Assembly (NCBI GenBank): GCA_947632105.1
Contig: CANROD010000004.1
Coordinates: forward strand, 1 to 64,000
DNA: 64,000 nt
Direction: 5' to 3'
Source: an uncultured Oligella sp.
GTDB taxonomy: Bacteria; Pseudomonadota; Gammaproteobacteria; Burkholderiales; Burkholderiaceae_B
Shown here piece by piece: positions 25,871-35,901 of this stretch (positions are counted from its first letter, which is position 1; every line of letters starts with the position of its first letter). Made by a program: the position numbers and the translations under genes. The notes under the pieces were generated by a model. That model was not told the origin of the DNA, made no database searches, and saw only the letters and a program-made list of their open reading frames with translations.

Positions 25871-27721
25871 TTAGCGAAGCCCTATTGCCTTAATCAACTC
25901 CTTTTCTAGAGGGATAGGCTCACCATCTAGCGCAGCGCCGATAATGTCACCTGCAAAGCTACTCCAAGTCAAGCCATGTGAGCCATACGCTACTGCTAAC
26001 CATATACCCTTGGCATAGTCCAACTCACAAATCACCGGCAAACGCCCCTGTACTACCGCTCTACCACCAGACCAACCTTCTTCCAAACACTGCGGCGAAA
26101 GTAGTTCATTTAAAGCCACTGGTATTTTGTTTTTAATGACTTCTTGCCCTTCTAAGGTCACTCCAGGATTACTATCTCCATGCCGATAAGTACTACCCAA
26201 AACGCATACACCGTCAGCCGTGGGGGGCAAGAAATAGCCCTGACCACCTAAAGCAACCTGCGGTACATGTTTCAATCTACTTGCCTCAATATGCATTACT
26301 TCACCACCCATCCAGTGCATCGTCTCTTCAATCTTCGGCATTGCAGGTTTGGACTCTCCAAGAGCATTATATCGTTGTAATAATGCGCTTTTTTCTAATA
26401 TAAGCAGAGAATCAGCCGCATTAGCAATAACTACCTGCTCAAACTCACCCAACAACCTATCTTTGTCATCAAATAATAGCCACGTATCGGCACCTCGCTG
26501 CTTTTGCACATAAGCAACTGATTGAGCTCGCTGCTCTACAGGAAAGCTCTTATAAATATACGCTAACAACCTCTCTGGACTAATAAGCTGTGCCATTGGC
26601 CAAAAGATGCCACCCATATCAAGCTTAAAACCTAAACGTTCTGACACTTCAGCGGTAGTTAATCGTTGCACCCATTCTTTGGGCAAACTTAAAGTATCTA
26701 CCGCTAGGGTAATATCCTTACCATAACCCTTGTCTCGATTAACCTCCAGATTACCGTTACGTGAGACCACCACATCATCTGGAAAATCTTGCCAATGATA
26801 CAAAGCACGCAACATAGCCGTACGACTCAAGCGCGATTTATGATTATCATCAACAGAAATAAATGGCGTCATCGCCGCAACCAAATGACCCTTATGCTTG
26901 CAAGCATTGGACTCTTCAAACATCGGGTCAAACACCGACACTTGCCATGCTCGCTTATGCATCACTGAAGCAATACCTGCTCCTGCAATACCGCCACCGA
27001 TAATTGCCATTGTTTTAACTTTAGACTTACCCGGATTCTGTAAATGCGGCCTAAATGCCTGATGACCAATCATCTGTAAGCCGTTTTTTTTTGCAGCAAT
27101 TGAAAAGCCCTCTTGCGCTAAATATGCTTTTTCCATTAGAAAATAACTTTGAGCTGATGCGTAACGCAGGACCCATGGCCAAGACCTTTGCCCCAGAGAC
27201 TCAGTTTGCTCATCACGCACGAACAAATCAATAGAACAAAGCCATTGCTGTTGCAAATAAGCGGGATCTCCGAGCCCTAGCGTCAAACTACCACAACCAT
27301 CTACAAAGTCAATTCTGTGGACCCCAGGCAAAGCTAAAGGCCACTGCTGAATAAGATCAGAAAAAATAGCATCAAAACGTTGATCACCCAATCCCGAATC
27401 ACGATAAAAGCATGCAACTTTCTCCCAATCACTGGCAGAAAAAACAATATTATCACTAAATAAAAAATGCTGACTTATGCCTCTCTTGTGATATAAAAGC
27501 AGGGGCAACAGAACAAATGCTCCTTCCCCCTCAAGCATTACCTGCATCACACTTTTATCTTGCAACATCGCAGCAATTCTCGGCCATTCATTCTCTATGC
27601 GTTGCTGCCAACTCACTAGCCATGGACTACATAGACTTAAAACTTTAAACTCAGACGAAATAAACAAACACTGATTATTTGTCTCAATAGTTGCTGGGTA
27701 TAGAATAAACTCTTTAAGCAT
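25871..27721 (-). CDS. mnmC: MnmC-like FAD-dependent cmnm5U34 tRNA oxidoreductase with degenerate methyltransferase domain
   Basis: Starting at the ATG at 27721 the protein has 616 residues, near the length of two-domain MnmC. The C-terminal half (from about 236) is a DAO-type FAD oxidoreductase: IIGGGIAGAGIA binds FAD, and GYFLPPTADGVCVLGSTY, GGRAVVQGRLPVIC and YGSHGLTWSSFAGDIIGA are MnmC C-terminal motifs. That half converts cmnm5(s2)U34 to nm5(s2)U34. The N-terminal half aligns with the MnmD methyltransferase (QWPLALPGVHRI), but the SAM loop (ESGFGTGLNF in E. coli) is replaced by MLEGEGAFVLLPLLLY and the DGFAPxxNPxMW motif by DEQTESLGQRSWPW. So the oxidoreductase looks active and the methyltransferase half dead. 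The track start is a TTG 13 codons earlier. Confidence 0.8.
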   Translation of the reverse strand: MLKEFILYPATIETNNQCLFISSEFKVLSLCSPWLVSWQQRIENEWPRIAAMLQDKSVMQVMLEGEGAFVLLPLLLYHKRGISQHFLFSDNIVFSASDWEKVACFYRDSGLGDQRFDAIFSDLIQQWPLALPGVHRIDFVDGCGSLTLGLGDPAYLQQQWLCSIDLFVRDEQTESLGQRSWPWVLRYASAQSYFLMEKAYLAQEGFSIAAKKNGLQMIGHQAFRPHLQNPGKSKVKTMAIIGGGIAGAGIASVMHKRAWQVSVFDPMFEESNACKHKGHLVAAMTPFISVDDNHKSRLSRTAMLRALYHWQDFPDDVVVSRNGNLEVNRDKGYGKDITLAVDTLSLPKEWVQRLTTAEVSERLGFKLDMGGIFWPMAQLISPERLLAYIYKSFPVEQRAQSVAYVQKQRGADTWLLFDDKDRLLGEFEQVVIANAADSLLILEKSALLQRYNALGESKPAMPKIEETMHWMGGEVMHIEASRLKHVPQVALGGQGYFLPPTADGVCVLGSTYRHGDSNPGVTLEGQEVIKNKIPVALNELLSPQCLEEGWSGGRAVVQGRLPVICELDYAKGIWLAVAYGSHGLTWSSFAGDIIGAALDGEPIPLEKELIKAIGLR

Positions 27722-27914
27722 AAACACGTTGACTAAAGTTGAAAAAACTTGAATCCTCAAGTCTTTGGTGGCGTATTTTATTAATAATTATTTAAAAAAT
27801 ACCTTGTAGTATAATCATGGATTATCCTGCTTCATATACATTGAATAGGTGGATAGTCAGCAAAAACTCTTTTCATAAGCAGTCTATACTTCTTAACGCT
27901 TTAGGGACACACTC

Positions 27915-28772
27915 ATGCAAGACCAAGATATTAAGGTTGACTTTTACCATGCGCTAGAAACAGCTACTACCGCAGCCAAAGAAGCGGCATCTGTTCTGAC
28001 TATTTACGCGAAGGATCGTAGTAATTTATCAATTGACCATAAATCACTTAACGACCTAGTTTCACAAGCTGACAGAGACGCAGAGCAGGTAATTTTGCAG
28101 ATCATGCGCGCGAAAACTCCTGACATTGCTATTGTAGCGGAAGAAAGTGGCCATTCCCTAGACTTAGATCAAGCGAAGTTTACATGGTTTATCGACCCCT
28201 TAGATGGCACGACTAATTTTCTACATGGAATACCACATTATGCCGTTTCCATCGGCCTAGTTGCACGTGCTGGTACGGTATTAATTCCAGGGACCGAGCC
28301 ATTAGCTGTTAATACGCCCATTGTTGGTGTAGTGTATGATCCTCATCGTCAAGAGATGTTTAGCGCAATTTACCAAGACGGTTGTTTTTTAAATGGTCAG
28401 CGCGTTAATACATCCTCATCTAAGCGACTTGAAGACTCCCTCTTAGCTACGGGCGTCCCCTTTAGAGACTTCTCTTTTGAAGACGCCTATATGAGAGGCT
28501 TTAGTCAGGCCATGCATAATACTCGCGGGATTCGTCGACTCGGCGCAGCCGCCTTAGATTTAGCATGGGTTGCTTGTGGTCGCTTTGATGGGTACTGGGA
28601 AATGGGTCTAGCGCCTTATGATGTGTGCGCTGGTACCGTTTTAGTACGTGAAGCAGGCGGTATCGTAGAGGACATCTACAATAAAGAGCCTTGGCCTAGA
28701 GATGGCAATATTATCGCTTCAAACAAACACATCATGACATCCCTTGGGAAAATGATTAGACAGCAACTCTAA
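27915..28772 (+). CDS. suhB: Inositol-1-monophosphatase family protein
   Basis: A 285-residue Mg-dependent phosphatase of the SuhB/IMPase family. Metal-binding motifs are intact: VAEESG, FIDPLDGTTNFLHG and, near the C-terminus, MGLAPYDVCAGTVLVREAGG. In E. coli SuhB hydrolyses inositol phosphates in vitro and takes part in rRNA transcription antitermination complexes; which role holds here is unknown. A TATAAT at about 27810 is a possible -10 element for this gene. It is followed 45 bases later by mgtE. Confidence 0.92.
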   Translation: MQDQDIKVDFYHALETATTAAKEAASVLTIYAKDRSNLSIDHKSLNDLVSQADRDAEQVILQIMRAKTPDIAIVAEESGHSLDLDQAKFTWFIDPLDGTTNFLHGIPHYAVSIGLVARAGTVLIPGTEPLAVNTPIVGVVYDPHRQEMFSAIYQDGCFLNGQRVNTSSSKRLEDSLLATGVPFRDFSFEDAYMRGFSQAMHNTRGIRRLGAAALDLAWVACGRFDGYWEMGLAPYDVCAGTVLVREAGGIVEDIYNKEPWPRDGNIIASNKHIMTSLGKMIRQQL

Positions 28773-28817
28773 AAGGACTTCCCTCCAACTTAAAAACATT
28801 AAAAGGTTATTGTTCCT

Positions 28818-30374
28818 ATGCTTAACAATAATTCAAATAACGACAATAAAATAACAAAACAAGAACAACTCGACCTCGACACTAACCAGGCAGCAACTGA
28901 GCGTATTAATTTACTAGACGATCCGTTAGTCGTCACCATACCTAAGCGGCTTGATCATGAAAACCAAGACTCCATTATCGAAGAGATTAAAACACTTTTA
29001 AAAAAGCAAAGCTTGGTTGAAAATGTACTCTCTCAACAGGAAGGTGGCTCTGATCGTGCAGAATTAGTTCAAACAGTTTTAGAGCGCAAGCATACCGCGG
29101 AGCTGGGTAAATTAATCAACCACCTCCATCCGGCAGATATTGCCTTTATTCTTGAGTCCTTACCATCCGAAGCTCGTATCAAGGTCTGGAACGCCGCCCA
29201 TGCCGAGCATGACGGTGACATTCTTCTTGAAGTTGAAGACTGGATCCGTGAAGAGCTTATCGCTGAGATGGATCAAGATGATATCATCGCAGCGACAGAG
29301 GACTTAGATGCCGATGAGCTAGCAGACTTAGTACCTGACCTACCACCTGAGGTAGTTGTTGAACTTCAAAAGACCTTGACTGATGAGGAGCGTGAGCAGT
29401 TACGTTCAGCGCTTGGTTATCCAGAAGGTACTGTCGGTGCCATCATGGACTTCGAAGTTGTCCGGGTTCGTCATGACGTCACGCTTGAAGTAGTACTCCG
29501 TTATCTACGTATGCTAGGTGAATTACCTGAGCATACAGATCAACTTTTTGTCGTCAACCGAAGAAATCGTTTGAAAGGCGTCTTACCATTAACGACCTTA
29601 TTAGTTAATGAACCTGAAAAATCAGTCAAGGACGTTATGCTAACTGACTATCTTGCTCTTAAAGCAGATGCTAAGGATAACAAGGCTGCGTCTGCTTTTG
29701 AACGCTATGACTTAGCCTCTGCACCAGTTATCGATGAAAATAATACATTGATTGGTCGTGTCACGATTACTGATATTGTCGATGTTATCCGTGAGGACTC
29801 CAATGAGCAGGCACTTTCTCAAGCAGGCTTACAAGAAGAGGATATTTTTGTACCAGTTCGTCGTGCTATTCCTAATCGAGCACCGTGGCTATTGATTAAT
29901 CTAATGACTGCCTCTATCGCCTCTCTCGTAGCCTCTCGCTTTGAAGGAACAGTCAGTCACATCGTAATTTTGGCCTTCTTAATGTCAATTGTGGCAGGTA
30001 TTGGAGGCAATTCTGGCAATCAAACGATGACGATGGTAATTCGAGCTCTGGCTGTAGGTCGTGTTAACCAAAAAAACGCAAGAACTCTATTGCGCCGTGA
30101 GATTTTTGTGACGCTCTGCGTAGGTCTTGGAGGTAGCCTAATTGCTGGGACCTTTGCTTGGCTATTCTCTAGTTCTATCAAAATCGCTTTAGTCATGGCT
30201 ACAGCCATGGTACTAAACATGCTGGTGGGAGCAACCCTAGGGGTACTCATTCCAATGACTCGCGATCACTTCAACAAAGACCCAGCTCTCGGCTCCTCAG
30301 TACTCCTAACCTTTGCCACTGACTCATTGGGTTTCTTTATTTTCTTAGGATTAGCAACAATCTTCTTGGTATAG
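28818..30374 (+). CDS. mgtE: Magnesium transporter MgtE
   Basis: A 518-residue channel-type Mg2+ transporter. A charged N-terminal tail is followed by the superhelical N domain (HPADIAFILESLP, about 100-230), two CBS domains (to about 345) with VGAIMDFEVVRVRHD and SAPVIDENNTLIGRVTITDI, and five membrane helices starting near RAPWLLINLMTASIASLV. The pore and selectivity-filter region IVAGIGGNSGNQT is present. Cytosolic Mg2+ bound by the N and CBS domains closes the pore in the family. No Mg-responsive leader is seen in the 45-base gap after suhB. It ends at a hairpin shared with secA. Confidence 0.96.
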   Translation: MLNNNSNNDNKITKQEQLDLDTNQAATERINLLDDPLVVTIPKRLDHENQDSIIEEIKTLLKKQSLVENVLSQQEGGSDRAELVQTVLERKHTAELGKLINHLHPADIAFILESLPSEARIKVWNAAHAEHDGDILLEVEDWIREELIAEMDQDDIIAATEDLDADELADLVPDLPPEVVVELQKTLTDEEREQLRSALGYPEGTVGAIMDFEVVRVRHDVTLEVVLRYLRMLGELPEHTDQLFVVNRRNRLKGVLPLTTLLVNEPEKSVKDVMLTDYLALKADAKDNKAASAFERYDLASAPVIDENNTLIGRVTITDIVDVIREDSNEQALSQAGLQEEDIFVPVRRAIPNRAPWLLINLMTASIASLVASRFEGTVSHIVILAFLMSIVAGIGGNSGNQTMTMVIRALAVGRVNQKNARTLLRREIFVTLCVGLGGSLIAGTFAWLFSSSIKIALVMATAMVLNMLVGATLGVLIPMTRDHFNKDPALGSSVLLTFATDSLGFFIFLGLATIFLV

Positions 30375-30396
30375 GCAATACAAAATACCTTTAAAG

Positions 30397-30440
30397 CAAA
30401 AACGGCACCGCTGATAAACAAACGATGCCGTTTTCTTTGC
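30397..30440. terminator. Bidirectional terminator between mgtE and secA
   Basis: The stem AAAACGGCA / TGCCGTTTT with an 18-base loop is flanked by T/A runs on both sides. It lies between the convergent mgtE and secA genes. Confidence 0.8.
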
Positions 30441-30459
30441 AAATAACGCTTTGCTAAAA

Positions 30460-33228
30460 TTAATTAACTTTACCGTGACATTGCTTGTACTTCTTGCCAC
30501 TACCACAAGGACAAGGATCGTTACGGCCAACATGACGCATCATATTTTTAACAGTAATACCACCACCTGATACATCACCATTCTCATCAATCTCGACACC
30601 AGAAGCAGCAGATTGAGCTCCGAGCACATCATCAGCATCTGCGTGATGGAACTGTACATTTTGTACACCACCTAAATGCTGTTGAGCTTGTGATTCTGCA
30701 ACCTGCTCTGGCGCCTGAATTTGAACTGTCATCAAGACCTTAACCGCCTCATCCCGAATACGATCAAGCATGAATGAAAATAAAGCAAAGGCCTCTTTCT
30801 TGTACTCTTGCTTAGGATCTTTTTGAGCATAACCGCGTAAATGTATACCCTGACGCAAATGATCTAGAGCAGACAAATGCTCACGCCAACTCGTGTCCAT
30901 ACGTTCTAGTAAGACAGAGCGCTCGAACTGAGCCCAAGACTCATCGCCAACTAAGTCGACTTTTGCCTGGTTCTGCTTATCTGCCTCTTCGATAATGCGC
31001 GCTAAAATACCCTCATCATCTAAATTACTATCTTCCTCTACCCATTTAGATAATGGTACATGCAACTGCCAATCCGTAGCGAGAATATTTTCTAGCGTAG
31101 AAATATCCCACTGCTCCTCCATCGACTCTTCAGGGATATACTGGCGCACCAACTCTGCAACCGCGTCATGACGAAGATTAGTCAACACATCTTGTAGGAA
31201 TTCAGACTCTAATACTGCATTACGCTGTCCATAGATAACCTTACGCTGCTCATTGGCAACGTCATCAAACTCAAGTAACTGCTTACGGATATCGAAGTTG
31301 CGACTCTCAACCTTGCGTTGAGCGGACTCAATAGAACGTGTCACCATTTTCGCTTCAATGGGTTCACCATCAACACCCAAGCGTTCCATAATCGCACGAA
31401 CACGATCGCCTGCAAAAATACGCATTAAGGAGTCATCTAAACCCAGATAAAAGCGTGAAGAACCAGGATCACCCTGCCGACCGGCACGACCGCGCAACTG
31501 ATTATCGATGCGGCGCGACTCATGACGCTCGGTACCGATGATACGTAAACCACCGCTCTCCTTAACCTGTTGATTAACTGGCTTCCACGCCTCACGAATC
31601 TCCTTAATACGAACATCTTTTTGTTCAGCATTAAGCGAGTCATCAGCTATCACCATATTAATATTTTTCTCAATACTACCACCCAAAACAATATCGGTAC
31701 CACGACCAGCCATATTAGTAGCGATCGTAATAGCACCTGGCTTACCTGCTTCGGCAACAATTTCCGCTTCACGAGCGTGCTGCTTTGCATTTAACACGTG
31801 ATGAGGCAACCCTTCTTTTTTGAGCATCTCTGATAGAAGCTCGGAGTTTTCAATACTGGTAGTACCTACTAACACTGGCTGCTTGCGCTCAAAGCAATCA
31901 CGCACATCCTTAATAATAGCAGCAAATTTTTGCTCATCATTTTTAAAGATTTGATCGTTTTGATCCTTACGCACCATCGGCAAGTTGGTCGGAATAATAA
32001 CGGTTTCTAAGCCGTAAATCTGTTGGAACTCATAAGCTTCAGTGTCAGCTGTACCTGTCATACCCCCTAGCTTATCGTACATTCGGAAGTAGTTCTGGAA
32101 AGTAATAGAAGCTAAGGTCTGGTTCTCATTTTGGATATTGACTTTTTCTTTTGCTTCAACAGCCTGATGTAACCCATCTGACCAGCGACGGCCCTGCATA
32201 AAGCGACCGGTAAACTCATCAACAATAACTACCTCGCCGTCTTGAATCACATAATGCTGATCACGGAAGAAAAGGTTATGTGCTCTTAGAGCAACCATTA
32301 AGTGGTGCACCAAACTAATGTTACGAGGCTCATATAAAGACTGCCCTTCAGGAAGTACCTTCAGTTCTCGTAAGACATGCTCTGCCTTTTCGTGACCAGC
32401 TTCCGACAAGTGAATTTGTTGAGCCTTTTCGTCGACCCAAAAATCACCCTCTGGCTCCGGCTCATCCGGACGCGGCTCACTCGCCATACGACTCATCATT
32501 GCCGGTACGACATCCATTGCTTTATAAAGCTCAGTATTGTCATCTGCCTGGCCGGAAATGATTAAAGGCGTACGCGCCTCATCAATTAGAATCGAATCCA
32601 CCTCATCGACTATCGCAAAGTACAGACCACGTTGACGACGATCCTCAACACGAAACTCCATATTGTCACGTAAGTAGTCAAAACCGAACTCATTATTAGT
32701 ACCGTAGGTCACGTCTGCTGCATAAGCGGCAATTTTATCCGGATTGCTCTGATTTGCGGCAACTACGCCAACGCTTAAGCCTAAGAACTCAAATAAACGA
32801 CTATTATTTCGTGCATCACGCGCTGCAAGGTACTCGTTGACAGTCACAACGTGTACACCCTTGCCCGTTAATGCATTTAAGTAAATAGCTAGGGTAGACA
32901 TCAATGTCTTACCCTCACCTGTACGCATCTCGGCGATTTTGCCTTGGTGTAAAGCTAATGCACCGATCATTTGTACATCAAAATGACGCATACCCAAGAC
33001 GCGGACAGAAGCTTCACGTACTACCGAAAAAGCCTCTGGTAAAATATCATCTAAACTTTGACCACCGGCTAAACGCTCTTTAAACTCTACGCTTTTGGCT
33101 GCTAGCTCGTCATCACTTAAAGCCTGCATCTCTGGCTCAAGTTTGTTGATCTTTACTACTGTTTTTTTATATTGCTTAAGTAGTCGATCATTACGGCTAC
33201 CGATGATTTTTTTGAAAATTGAAATCAT
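30460..33228 (-). CDS. secA: Preprotein translocase ATPase SecA
   Basis: A 922-residue motor of the general secretion pathway. NBD1 has Walker [12 protein letters not shown] and the DEAD-like [15 protein letters not shown]. The preprotein cross-linking domain and NBD2 follow, with [19 protein letters not shown] and [13 protein letters not shown]. The C-terminal zinc-binding tail [14 protein letters not shown], which contacts SecB and lipids, is intact. The length is normal for proteobacteria. The 144-base gap to the upstream peptidase gene shows no secM-like reading frame. Confidence 0.97.
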   Translation of the reverse strand: MISIFKKIIGSRNDRLLKQYKKTVVKINKLEPEMQALSDDELAAKSVEFKERLAGGQSLDDILPEAFSVVREASVRVLGMRHFDVQMIGALALHQGKIAEMRTGEGKTLMSTLAIYLNALTGKGVHVVTVNEYLAARDARNNSRLFEFLGLSVGVVAANQSNPDKIAAYAADVTYGTNNEFGFDYLRDNMEFRVEDRRQRGLYFAIVDEVDSILIDEARTPLIISGQADDNTELYKAMDVVPAMMSRMASEPRPDEPEPEGDFWVDEKAQQIHLSEAGHEKAEHVLRELKVLPEGQSLYEPRNISLVHHLMVALRAHNLFFRDQHYVIQDGEVVIVDEFTGRFMQGRRWSDGLHQAVEAKEKVNIQNENQTLASITFQNYFRMYDKLGGMTGTADTEAYEFQQIYGLETVIIPTNLPMVRKDQNDQIFKNDEQKFAAIIKDVRDCFERKQPVLVGTTSIENSELLSEMLKKEGLPHHVLNAKQHAREAEIVAEAGKPGAITIATNMAGRGTDIVLGGSIEKNINMVIADDSLNAEQKDVRIKEIREAWKPVNQQVKESGGLRIIGTERHESRRIDNQLRGRAGRQGDPGSSRFYLGLDDSLMRIFAGDRVRAIMERLGVDGEPIEAKMVTRSIESAQRKVESRNFDIRKQLLEFDDVANEQRKVIYGQRNAVLESEFLQDVLTNLRHDAVAELVRQYIPEESMEEQWDISTLENILATDWQLHVPLSKWVEEDSNLDDEGILARIIEEADKQNQAKVDLVGDESWAQFERSVLLERMDTSWREHLSALDHLRQGIHLRGYAQKDPKQEYKKEAFALFSFMLDRIRDEAVKVLMTVQIQAPEQVAESQAQQHLGGVQNVQFHHADADDVLGAQSAASGVEIDENGDVSGGGITVKNMMRHVGRNDPCPCGSGKKYKQCHGKVN

Positions 33229-33372
33229 ATCGTCTGTGTAGTGAATATTATAAAAATTTATTGAAGGCTAAGCGTCACACCGGTGAAGCACCAATAGCTC
33301 AATAGTTTAACCCATCGCTCATTCAATATGAGGGCAACTTCATCGTTATCAAGATTTTGAGAAAAATATTGA

Positions 33373-34356
33373 TCACTCTTGACTAAGTAATTTCAATGTA
33401 TCTAGCAAAGAGCCGCCGGCAGGTATTTGAACATCAGACAAATCCTTGCCCAACACCAGCTTAGGATCTATTGGCACACCATCAAGACGTACCTCAAAAT
33501 GTAAATGGGCACCAGTCGAGTTCCCAGTATTCCCGACTCGAGCAATCATTTGTCGACGGCTGACAATATCACCTGCCTTGACGAGATTCTCACTGTTGTG
33601 CGCATAAACCGTAGTGACACCAGCCCCATGCTCAATTTCTATTAAATAGCCATAACCATTAACATAGCTTGCACTACTCACTACACCATTACTAGCGGCA
33701 TATATAGGCGTTCCCTTAGGTGCAGCAAAATCTAAGCCAGCATGCAATCTTGAGACTTTTCTAATGGGATGTAGACGCCAACCAAAAGACGAGGACATAC
33801 GTGCTTGCAGCATTGAGATTGGCATCCCTGTAGGTACACGATCCAAATCGATTTGACGACTTTGCATCAAGACATCCAAAGCACGAAGACGATTTTCTTG
33901 TTGGTGTAAATTTTGCTTTAATAAATCTAACTCCCGACCAATTTTTTCACCAGAGTAACCTACCTCATCGACGAAGTCTTCCATCGGTTGAGTGTCATCA
34001 CTAAGAATTGGTTGGCTAAACGCATTACCAGCAGTGTCAATATTAAGCGACGGGTTACGACTGAGCCGTTCAGTAAGCTGAGTAATATTTTCTAAAACAA
34101 TCTTAGCCTCAGCCAATTGCTGGGCAAATTGACCTAGACTATGATCAATCAAATTCTTTTGTGCTGGGTTTTGAGGTACACTACTTGAGTTCATTAACGA
34201 ACCGCTACTATTATCATTTTGATGATAGCCAAAGTAGCGCTCCAACAAAGCACCGAGAACTAGAGCTATACACACGCACAATACTATAATACTAAAAGAC
34301 CAAACTTTTTGAGTTTTCTGTCTCGCTCGTCTCGGTGATACAAATTTTTTAGCCAC
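33373..34356 (-). CDS. M23-family (LytM) peptidase, membrane-anchored
   Basis: A 327-residue protein with one N-terminal membrane anchor (about 20-42, after a basic cytoplasmic stretch), a predicted helical or coiled-coil stalk (about 75-170), and a C-terminal LytM domain. The zinc ligands are present: HAGLDFAAPKGTPIYA (H-x3-D) and GAHLHFEVRLDG (H-x-H), with TVYAHNSENL between, so it should be an active endopeptidase on cross-linked peptidoglycan and not a degenerate EnvC/NlpD-type activator. Start codon GTG with TGAGGAAA upstream. It sits between secA and the lpxC-dcw region, as in other Burkholderiales. Confidence 0.9.
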   Translation of the reverse strand: MAKKFVSPRRARQKTQKVWSFSIIVLCVCIALVLGALLERYFGYHQNDNSSGSLMNSSSVPQNPAQKNLIDHSLGQFAQQLAEAKIVLENITQLTERLSRNPSLNIDTAGNAFSQPILSDDTQPMEDFVDEVGYSGEKIGRELDLLKQNLHQQENRLRALDVLMQSRQIDLDRVPTGMPISMLQARMSSSFGWRLHPIRKVSRLHAGLDFAAPKGTPIYAASNGVVSSASYVNGYGYLIEIEHGAGVTTVYAHNSENLVKAGDIVSRRQMIARVGNTGNSTGAHLHFEVRLDGVPIDPKLVLGKDLSDVQIPAGGSLLDTLKLLSQE

Positions 34357-34371
34357 CGCTATTTCCTCAAT

Positions 34372-34698
34372 ATGAAATCACATCGTAACTATCGCAAACC
34401 GCCGAGTTTTCAAACAGCAATGGAATGGTTAGAACAAGAGCAAACCACCGGAACTGTTTTGGATCGGGCCCGTACAATTCTTAAACTACAACCACTATTA
34501 GTGACAGTGCTTGGCAAAGAATTGACAAAGCAGTGCTTAATTATCAATTACACCAATGGCACTCTTAGATTAGCCGTTGCAAATAATGCCTGTGCAGCAA
34601 AAATTAAACAATTGGCTCCGAGCATGACACGCCATCTGAATAAGCACGGCTTAGAACTAAACAATGTAGAACTGAAGGTTATAAGAAATCCGGCTTAA
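34372..34698 (+). CDS. dciA: DciA-like (DUF721) protein, probable replicative helicase loader
   Basis: A 108-residue protein with the DUF721 core LIINYTNGTLRLAVANNACAAKIKQL, including the hydrophobic strand followed by the A-x-x-L/I pattern. DciA loads the DnaB helicase in bacteria that lack DnaC. Its location between the M23 peptidase gene and lpxC is the usual betaproteobacterial one. It diverges from the peptidase gene with only 15 bases between the two start codons, and no Shine-Dalgarno sequence is seen. It is convergent with lpxC. Confidence 0.8.
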   Translation: MKSHRNYRKPPSFQTAMEWLEQEQTTGTVLDRARTILKLQPLLVTVLGKELTKQCLIINYTNGTLRLAVANNACAAKIKQLAPSMTRHLNKHGLELNNVELKVIRNPA

Positions 34699-34747
34699 CT
34701 TTATAAGTTTTATAATAAAAGCCGGAGAACCGTACACAATATGTAAA

Positions 34748-35671
34748 CTATGCTAATTGCCAATCACGATTAAACGCCTCTGCTTTAGCCTGTTCAGCAT
34801 CGTAGGTCACGATCTCATAAGCATCAGGCTGAGCCAATAGCGCACGCACCAACTTATTATTTAGATCATGGCCCGATTTACAAGCAATATACTTAGCAAG
34901 TAAAGGCTTACCGGCAAGATATAGATCACCTATCGCATCAAGAATCTTATGCTTCACAAACTCATCCTCATAACGCAAACCATCCTCGTTAAGAATACGA
35001 TATTCATCAAGTACAATCACATTATCAAGGTTACCACCTCGTCCCAATCCTGCAGAGCGCAATAGCTCGACCTCTTGAGCAAAACCGAAGGTACGGGCAC
35101 GTGCGATCTCCTTGGCATAGGAGTCTTTTGCAAAATCGACCTCAGCAAAATTAGCCGTGGATGCAATAGCAGGGTGCTTAAAATCGATTGAAAATGCTAA
35201 CGAAAAGCCCGGATATGGCTCAAGGCGTGCCCACTTAAGACTATCACCCTCACCCTCAACAATTTCTACTGTCTTTTTAACACGAATAAAACGCTTAGGT
35301 GCTTCCTGCTCCTCAATACCAGCCGATCGAAGCAAATAAACAAAGGTACCTGCACTACCATCCATGATAGGTACTTCTTCGCCCGTCAAATCTACATGGA
35401 TATTATCAATACCTAAACCGGCTAAAGCAGACATTAAATGCTCGACTGTGGACACTCGATAATCTCCGTTCACAAGAACGGAAGCCATACGAGTATTACC
35501 GACCTTTTCTGCTTGCGCAGGAAAATCAATCACCTGCGGAGTATCAATACGATGAAAAACAATCCCTGTGTTAGCCTCTGCAGGACGCAAAGTAAGCTCA
35601 ACACGATGCCCTGAGTGAACACCTACGCCAATAGTTTTTACCGCCTTTTGTATAGTTCTTTGTTTTAACAT
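34748..35671 (-). CDS. lpxC: UDP-3-O-acyl-N-acetylglucosamine deacetylase
   Basis: A 307-residue zinc deacetylase, the committed step of lipid A synthesis. Zinc and catalytic motifs are intact: [15 protein letters not shown] (first His), the [15 protein letters not shown] His/Asp pair and the late [10 protein letters not shown] His. The N-terminal [21 protein letters not shown] is diagnostic. It lies after the dcw terminator, with AT-rich upstream DNA that could carry its own promoter, and not within the ftsZ transcript. The C-terminal residues [10 protein letters not shown] are consistent with other beta- and gammaproteobacterial LpxC. Confidence 0.97.
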   Translation of the reverse strand: MLKQRTIQKAVKTIGVGVHSGHRVELTLRPAEANTGIVFHRIDTPQVIDFPAQAEKVGNTRMASVLVNGDYRVSTVEHLMSALAGLGIDNIHVDLTGEEVPIMDGSAGTFVYLLRSAGIEEQEAPKRFIRVKKTVEIVEGEGDSLKWARLEPYPGFSLAFSIDFKHPAIASTANFAEVDFAKDSYAKEIARARTFGFAQEVELLRSAGLGRGGNLDNVIVLDEYRILNEDGLRYEDEFVKHKILDAIGDLYLAGKPLLAKYIACKSGHDLNNKLVRALLAQPDAYEIVTYDAEQAKAEAFNRDWQLA

Positions 35672-35808
35672 GGCAAGTCTTCTATAAAAATCTAATCAAT
35701 TTATTTTATTTTAATTTACTCTATTATTTTAACTCGAAACAGAAAACAAAAGCCCTTTAAACTCAATAACTTACTGAAGTAAAATAATAGAAATAAACTC
35801 GTAACAAA

Positions 35809-35844
35809 AATACCAATACTGACACTTTTGACAGTATTGGTATT
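35809..35844 (-). terminator. Terminator closing the dcw cluster after ftsZ
   Basis: A perfect 13-bp stem AATACCAATACTG / CAGTATTGGTATT with a 10-base loop is followed on the minus strand by TTTTTGTT. It lies 58 bases past the ftsZ stop and isolates lpxC. Confidence 0.88.
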
Positions 35845-35901
35845 TAGTAGTTCCCAGTCTCTTTAATTCTTAAGTATCACATTGCTGTCAATCTCAGAAT
35901 A

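Noticed and set aside
28773-28817. Mg-sensing riboswitch before mgtE
   Set aside because: The gap after suhB is only 45 bases, too short for a known Mg riboswitch, and no stem-loop is seen.
33229-33372. A secM-like regulator or leader upstream of secA
   Set aside because: The 144-base gap has no reading frame with an arrest motif or a signal peptide.
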